Positions 5,914-9,939 of a DNA stretch of 9,939 nucleotides are shown in pieces. The stretch spans positions 1 to 9,939 of the forward strand of contig CANEFU010000031.1 of the NCBI GenBank assembly GCA_947426875.1, read 5' to 3'. This stretch comes from an uncultured Clostridium sp. Its GTDB lineage: Bacteria; Bacillota; Clostridia; TANB77; CAG-508. Numbering within the stretch: position 1 is the first letter of the stretch; each line of letters opens with the position of its first letter. The position numbers and the translations under genes were made by a program. The notes below the pieces were generated by a model. The model saw only the letters and a list, made by a program, of their open reading frames with translations. It did no database searches and had not been told where the DNA came from.

Positions 5914-7507
5914 TTACATACGTTCTTCTTGTCTATTGCTCTGGCTTTTGGTAGTATCAATCGTTACTGTATTAGTATTATAATTGTAAGTAACTCCTGT
6001 ATCTATTTTTAAATCATTCTTAAATCTACTTTGCTTATTTTCTTTCTCATCTTCTCTTTCTATCTTTTCTAGCATCTTGTTTTGTGCTTCTAATACATAC
6101 TTTTCTTTTAATTCTTCCATATAAAGAGTAGGCTCTCTAAAAATTTTTATATAATCCATCGTATATTCAAAAGCCTTTTTTACTCCGTAATTCAAACTTT
6201 CTAGTTTATAGTTTCTATCATATATAGCTTCGTTTGGTTTATTTTCATTAAACATTATCATTTTTCCATCTTTATAAACGCCCAACATTAAATTGGTTAC
6301 ATCTACTAATAGAGTAGCATTATCACTTTCTATGTCGATAGCAACCATAGCATGTATTCCAAGCTTTTTTTCAGATTTTTTTGATGATAAAAATATATTG
6401 GCATCTCCTCTTTCTTCTTCCTCCCTTGATTCTTCCTGACCTTCTTTATTATAATGGATTGTTAGGGTATGAGAATCTTTTATTATAACTTCTCGTTCTA
6501 CTTTCCCATTTTTATAATAAAGCGCTCTATCACTTTCTTTATCTGCTATCCTCTCATACGTTTTTTCTCCTTTATCATTATATTTTATTCTTTTATAATA
6601 ATTTTCATTTTCTTCTGTTTCTACTATTGTTTTTTCCATTCCTCCTTCTTCATCATATTGATATACAATAGTACGATTTCCTTCGTCTATTTCCTTTGAA
6701 AATAATCTTCCTTTATAATATCTTTTTGTTACATTTCCATGAAAATTATTTCTACTATCGGCACTATTAATTGTATTATTTTCTATATTAGCACCTTCTA
6801 TATCTCCTTCATTCATATATAAAACAACTACTCGAGCATTATATTCTGGATTTATTTTATTAAATTCATCAGCAACATTTTCAGACATATTGTTACAAAC
6901 CCCTATGCCATTTTCTTTCATTACATCCATTCCCCTATATCCTACTGCATCGATTTCTGGCTCACCATATCCTCTTATTCTTTCATTCATATCTTTCATC
7001 ACTCTCATAATGATTTCCATATCACTTTGTTTCTTGGTATCAAATTTATTGGCATACTCTTTTAATTCTTCTTCATATTCTTGAATCTCTTTAGCATATT
7101 TTTGCGAATTTTCCTTCTTTTCTAAATCTATTTTTGAGGCATCTGGTAATAAAAGAAGGTTTGCTCCGCAATCCCAATGCTATTCCTGGTGGTATTGATT
7201 TAATAAATATTGACTTTATCTCACTTATGTTTCGTGCGAAAATTGTCTTATTAAATAACCTTTTTATCCAACTCATTTTCTTTCCTAATTCATTTTCAAC
7301 ATCTTTTGTATCTCCCTCTACTTTTCCATATTTTTCATAAATATCCAAATATCTTCCTTCTTGTCTTAACTTTTTTATCTCTCTCTTTTTATATTTACGT
7401 GAAACATATTTTCTAAAATATTGAGGGCCATATTCATTATAAATCTGTTCAAACTTTTTTTGTTTTGCTAATAATTTTACTTCTTTTTTAATCTCTCTTT
7501 TTTTCAT
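5914..7507 (-). CDS. Transglutaminase-like protein with inserted beta-repeats; one gene only if CGGA at 7165-7168 is read with a +1 shift
   Basis: Read through CGGA as Gly114, two open frames (7507 to 7091, and the one ending at 5914) join into one 530-aa protein. Residues 1-61 are basic with a degenerate duplication: KKREIKK then FEQIYNEYG (to 27), and again KKREIKK then YLDIYEKYG (to 61). A hydrophobic segment (about 98-121, SIPPGIALGLGANLLLLP) spans the shift site and could enter the membrane; a coiled coil rich in Glu/Lys follows (128-160). From 163 on there is a probable papain-like transglutaminase core: GVCNNM (Cys204), GIHAMVAI (His385) and LLVDVTN (Asp402), in the order Cys-His-Asp. 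Between Cys and His lie YYKGRL- and YYKNGKVE-type beta-repeats (about 262-362), MORN-like. The tail is Lys/Glu/Asn rich. The start has AAGGAG five bases upstream and follows the DUF1294 gene by nine bases. Substrate and function are unknown; the catalytic assignment is inference. Confidence 0.75.
7165..7168 (-). other. Putative +1 recoding site CGGA, transglutaminase-like gene (Gly114)
   Basis: In frame the message reads GGA-TTG-CGG-AGC. Shifting +1 gives GLG-ANLLLLPDASKIDL, extending the hydrophobic segment and running without a stop into the frame that contains the transglutaminase-like core. Without the shift the frame becomes a basic tail (SKPSFITRCLKNRF) and stops at 7091. Confidence 0.75.
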
Positions 7508-7516
7508 TTTATCTCC

Positions 7517-7825
7517 TTAGTTAAAAAATAGCCAATATATAATTCCTATTATTTCTAATATTGTAATAAATGGAAAACCAATTACAAAATTAAGTTTTTG
7601 CGTCTTGTGTCTAAATACATACATTCCAGCAATTGTTCCTATTCCTCCACCTAGTGCCGTAACAAAAAACAATGTTTTTTCTGGAATTCTCCATGCTCCC
7701 TTTTTAGCTTTTCGCTTATCGAGCCACATAATAAAAAAACCAAAAACATTGATGGCTAACAAATATAGTAAAATATTTTGCATTTTAAATATCTCTTCAA
7801 AATTAATCCTTGTTTGTTGATACAT
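7517..7825 (-). CDS. DUF1294 family small membrane protein
   Basis: A 102-aa integral membrane protein of the DUF1294 (YsdA-like) family, whose function is not known. The family signature is clear: INVFGFFIMWLDKRKAKKG (25-43), WRIPEKTLF (45-53), then LGGGIGTIAGMYVFRHKTQK (58-77) and FVIGFPF. Hydrophobic segments are at about 19-35, 53-70 and 79-100, giving two or three membrane passes. The ATG at 7825 has AAGGAG eight bases upstream; a second ATG at residue 15 lies closer to the usual family start but has no good ribosome binding site. It is the first gene of a two-gene operon with the transglutaminase-like protein, behind a good promoter at 7850-7878, which suggests an envelope role for the pair (inference). 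No CGG codon is present. Confidence 0.88.
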   Translation of the reverse strand: MYQQTRINFEEIFKMQNILLYLLAINVFGFFIMWLDKRKAKKGAWRIPEKTLFFVTALGGGIGTIAGMYVFRHKTQKLNFVIGFPFITILEIIGIIYWLFFN

Positions 7826-7849
7826 AACTTTTCTCCTTTTCTCATTTTT

Positions 7850-7878
7850 ATTTTACATTATGTCTATACTATTGTCAA
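7850..7878 (-). promoter_or_regulatory. Strong sigma-A promoter of the DUF1294 operon
   Basis: On the minus strand, a perfect TTGACA (7878-7873) and TAAAAT (7855-7850) are separated by 17 bases. Transcription would start about 7843, giving a leader of roughly 18 bases that contains the AAGGAG site for the DUF1294 gene at 7825. It lies just after the terminator of the preceding unit. Confidence 0.75.
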
Positions 7879-7927
7879 CTTTAAAAAACAAGACCGAAAG
7901 AGGCATGCTTCCTATTTTTTATCATAT

Positions 7928-7960
7928 AAAAAGAGATTTATATTTTTATCTATAAATCCC
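7928..7960 (-). terminator. Intrinsic terminator after the 159-aa gene
   Basis: On the minus strand GGGATTTATA (7960-7951) pairs with TATAAATCTC (7942-7933), a 10-bp stem with one G-U pair and an 8-base loop, followed by TTTTTAT. It starts 22 bases after the stop at 7983 and ends the polC-containing unit. Confidence 0.8.
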
Positions 7961-7982
7961 CTTATTTAAATTATTTTACCTT

Positions 7983-8462
7983 TTAGTGTTCATCAATTTG
8001 ACTATCTTCTTTCATGATAGAATGATAAAAAGTAATCGTCTCTGGAAAAAACCTTTCCAAAATATCAAATGCTTTTTGTAAATTGTTTTCTTTTGTTATA
8101 TAAAAAGAAGCTTGTGTTAATTTTTGATTCACTTGTGTAGCAAAATCTTCATATTCCCTTCTTTTTGGTGTTCTTTCTGTTATATTGCCTAGTGCATCAA
8201 TGTTTCTTTCTATTAATGTTCTCATCAAACTATAATTATCTTGTAAATTCAAATTTTCAGTATTAAATGAATACCTATTTTCTCCTAAATATTTTACCGT
8301 TTCTGTATTTACCATATCATTCAAATACATTATAGGTAACCTCATATTTTTATAATAATATATGGCATTAACGTCTGGCTCTTTCCATTCTTCTTTTTTA
8401 TTATTTCTCATAAACTTTGATAATGTGTTTAAAAATTTTTTTCTTTTTTCTTTAAAACTCAT
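7983..8462 (-). CDS. Hypothetical 159-aa protein downstream of polC
   Basis: I do not recognise this gene. It encodes a soluble, charged protein without signal peptide or membrane helix. Residues 1-24 are strongly basic and probably helical (KEKRKKFLNTLSKFMRNNKK). The middle has an aromatic patch, NAIYYYKNMRLPIMYLND (32-49), and the C-terminal half is predicted helical (EYEDFATQVNQKL, LQKAFDILERFF). The end is acidic (KEDSQIDEH). The start at 8462 has AGGAAAGGG upstream at a slightly long distance. It follows polC by 28 bases and is closed by a terminator, so it is probably the last gene of the polC transcript. That position suggests no specific function. It has no in-frame CGG codon and codon use like its neighbours. 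Confidence 0.75.
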   Translation of the reverse strand: MSFKEKRKKFLNTLSKFMRNNKKEEWKEPDVNAIYYYKNMRLPIMYLNDMVNTETVKYLGENRYSFNTENLNLQDNYSLMRTLIERNIDALGNITERTPKRREYEDFATQVNQKLTQASFYITKENNLQKAFDILERFFPETITFYHSIMKEDSQIDEH

Positions 8463-8490
8463 AGATTATTCCCTTTCCTACTATTTTAAA

Positions 8491-9938
8491 TTAGGCAAAT
8501 AGACTCATTTGATTGCTTTGACTCATTCCTTCTAAACATCCGAATTTTTTTAGTAAGTCTGTCACTGATGTTCCCACTTTTGAGCGTATTTTCAAGTCAT
8601 CAATAGACATAAATTTTCCGTCTTGTCTTGCCTTTTCTATCCCTTGTGCTGCCACTGTTCCTAGTCCAGGTATGCTATTTAATGGTGGACGGATTCCTCC
8701 TTCTTCCACTAAAAATTTGGTTGCATGTGATTGGTATAAATCGATTGGCAAAAAGTTAAATCCTCTTTCATACATTTCAAGTACCAATTCTAATATAGCA
8801 TACATATTTTTATCTTTAACCGTTGCTGCATTTCCTTCTAAGTCTATTTCTTTCATTTTATTTTTTACCTTTTCTTTTCCAAATATCATATATTCACTAT
8901 CAAATTCATCCGCTCTAATAGAGAAATAGGCGGCATAATAGGCTAATGGTTCATGTACTTTAAACCAAGCAATTCGGAACGCATTGGTTACATAGGCTGC
9001 CGCATGTGCTTTCGGAAACATGTATTTTATTTTTTCACATGATTTGATATACCAATCTGGTACATTATGCTCTTTCATTAATTCTACATATTCTGCCCAT
9101 TTAGCTGGGTCTTTTAAGGCTTTTCCTTTACGCACGGTTTCCATGATTTTAAAAGCTGGATTTGGTGGCAATCCTTGTTTGATTAAATATATCATAATAT
9201 CATCACGACAACATATCGCATCTTGTAGAGTTACCGTTCCTGCTTCAATTAAGCTTTGTGCATTTCCTAACCATACGTCTGTACCATGTGATAGCCCTGA
9301 TATACGGATTAGCTCATCAAATGTGGTTGGTCTTGTATCTACTAACATTCCGTCTTACGAATTTAGTTCCAAATTCTGGCACACCAAAACTTCCTACTTC
9401 TGAATGTATTTGCTCTGGTGTTACTCCGAATTGCTTTCGTTGAACTAAAAATTGACATTGTTTCTTTGTCATCTAGTGGTACTTTCGTTGGGTCTTTTCC
9501 TGTTATATCTTGTAGCATTCTAATCATGGTTGGGTCATCATGCCCTAATATATCCAATTTTAATAAGTTTTGGTCAATAGAGTGATAGTCAAAATGAGTT
9601 GTTACGATATCTGAATTTGGGTCATCAGCAGGATGTTGTACGGGACAAAATTCGTAAATTTCTCTTCCTTTTGGTACAACAATAATTCCACCTGGGTGTT
9701 GTCCTGTTGTTCTTTTAATACCAGTACATCCACTTGCTAATCTTTGTGTTTCGGCTCGATTGATTGGTATGTGTCTTTCTTCGAAATACTTTTTCACATA
9801 GCCAAAAGCTGTTTTATCTGCTACTGTTCCTATGGTTCCTGCTTTAAAAGTGGTTCCTTTTCCAAAAATAACCTCTGTATAACGATGTGCTTTTGCTTGA
9901 TATTCTCCTGAGAAATTCAAGTCAATATCAGGTTCTTT
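8491..9938 (-). CDS. polC: DNA polymerase III alpha subunit PolC, C-terminal 481 aa, intact only if two CGGA sites are read with a +1 shift
   Basis: Replicative polymerase of Gram-positive bacteria. The window holds the palm-to-C-terminus part; the exonuclease and N-terminal domains lie beyond the right edge. Visible residues 3-11 are PDIDLNFSG, with the catalytic aspartates, followed by GEYQAKAHRYTEV, GTIGTVADKTAFGYVKKYFE, GCTGIKRTTGQHPGG and THFDYHSIDQNLLKLDILGH. After the shift sites (Gly171, Gly196) come ISGLSHGTDVWLGNAQ, MFPKAHAAAYVTNAFRIAWF, a helix-hairpin-helix like IPGLGTVAAQGIEKAR, and the terminal QMSLF, a beta-clamp binding pentapeptide. Without shifting, the frame ends at TAA 9363 (ARIWN). 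Neither TTG 9920 nor ATG 9348 is a real start: both lie within conserved PolC sequence. PolC is essential, so two obligatory shifts imply efficient recoding. CGT, CGC and CGA are used for arginine here; CGG is not. Confidence 0.92.
9349..9352 (-). other. Putative +1 recoding site CGGA, polC site 2 (Gly196)
   Basis: In frame the message reads GTA-AGA-CGG-AAT. Reading CGGA as one residue gives EFGTKFVR-G-MLVDTRPTTF, matching the PolC sequence around FVRxML. The residue at x varies in homologs (Gln in Bacillus, from memory), so this site fixes the length of the shift but not the amino acid. Confidence 0.78.
9425..9428 (-). other. Putative +1 recoding site CGGA, polC site 1 (Gly171)
   Basis: In frame the message reads GCA-ATT-CGG-AGT. 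Reading CGGA as glycine gives IFSSTKAI-G-VTPEQIHSEVGS, which agrees with the PolC pattern LGVTPEQI recalled from Bacillus and Clostridium. Without the shift, translation runs to TAA at 9363. Confidence 0.8.
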
Positions 9939-9939
9939 A

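Noticed and set aside
8491..9348. polC as a pseudogene or as two genes (starts at 9348 and TTG 9920)
   Set aside because: Sequence similarity to PolC is continuous across all three frames with only one extra base per site, motifs and the clamp-binding end are intact, and both breaks match the CGGA pattern.
4199..9428. Random sequencing or assembly indels as the explanation for all breaks
   Set aside because: None of the five sites is a homopolymer run, all have the same four bases in the same codon phase, and the same tetramer in another phase is clean. It stays the main alternative until reads are inspected.
4199..9428. Classical slippery-site +1 frameshifting as in prfB
   Set aside because: There is no shared upstream Shine-Dalgarno-like element, no stop codon in the A site, and the P-site codons (ACA, GTT, ATT, AGA, TTG) have nothing in common and would re-pair poorly in the +1 frame.
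1..9939. tRNA, rRNA, CRISPR array or transposase gene
   Set aside because: I looked for cloverleaf-like GC islands, regularly spaced direct repeats and transposase motifs and saw none; in particular the tRNA that might read CGGA is not in this window.

Overview
This is a very AT-rich, densely packed window in which every supported gene lies on the minus strand. PolC-type DNA polymerase III, GGAGG-type ribosome binding sites, intrinsic terminators and A/T-rich codon use point to a low-GC Bacillota chromosome, probably an uncultured clostridial lineage. That placement is inference; no rRNA or tRNA gene is present to confirm it.

In transcription order (right to left): the C-terminal third of polC (cut by the right edge) and an unrecognised 159-aa protein, closed by an intrinsic terminator; a strong promoter driving a small DUF1294 membrane protein and a 530-aa transglutaminase-like protein, closed by a second terminator; a gene-poor stretch with a cluster of DnaA-box-like 9-mers; a single-domain rhodanese; a promoter and long hairpin leader in front of lepA; a Cof-type HAD phosphatase; rlmB; and a membrane-anchored protein of unknown function cut by the left edge. 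The theme is housekeeping (replication, translation, rRNA modification) with a small lineage-specific envelope operon inserted.

The outstanding observation is that three genes look broken but all break in the same way. lepA (two sites), polC (two sites) and the transglutaminase-like gene (one site) each carry an in-frame CGG followed by A, and at each one a +1 shift (the four bases CGGA giving one residue) restores the reading frame. With GGA read as glycine, the restored residues fall on glycines that, from memory, are conserved in LepA (both sites) and PolC (one site). I found no other in-frame CGG codon in any gene of the window, whereas CGGA in the frame NNC-GGA occurs at least six times without any frame change. 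The shift therefore depends on reading frame and not on local sequence alone, which argues against simple sequencing error and suggests that this organism decodes CGGA as a four-base glycine codon or shifts +1 at an unassigned CGG codon. The CDS entries below give the restored, full-length genes.

A second theme is a set of three unlike intergenic palindromes sharing the core GGGAC(G/A)G, after rlmB, at the lepA stop codon and in the lepA leader, which look like REP-type or MITE-type repeats.
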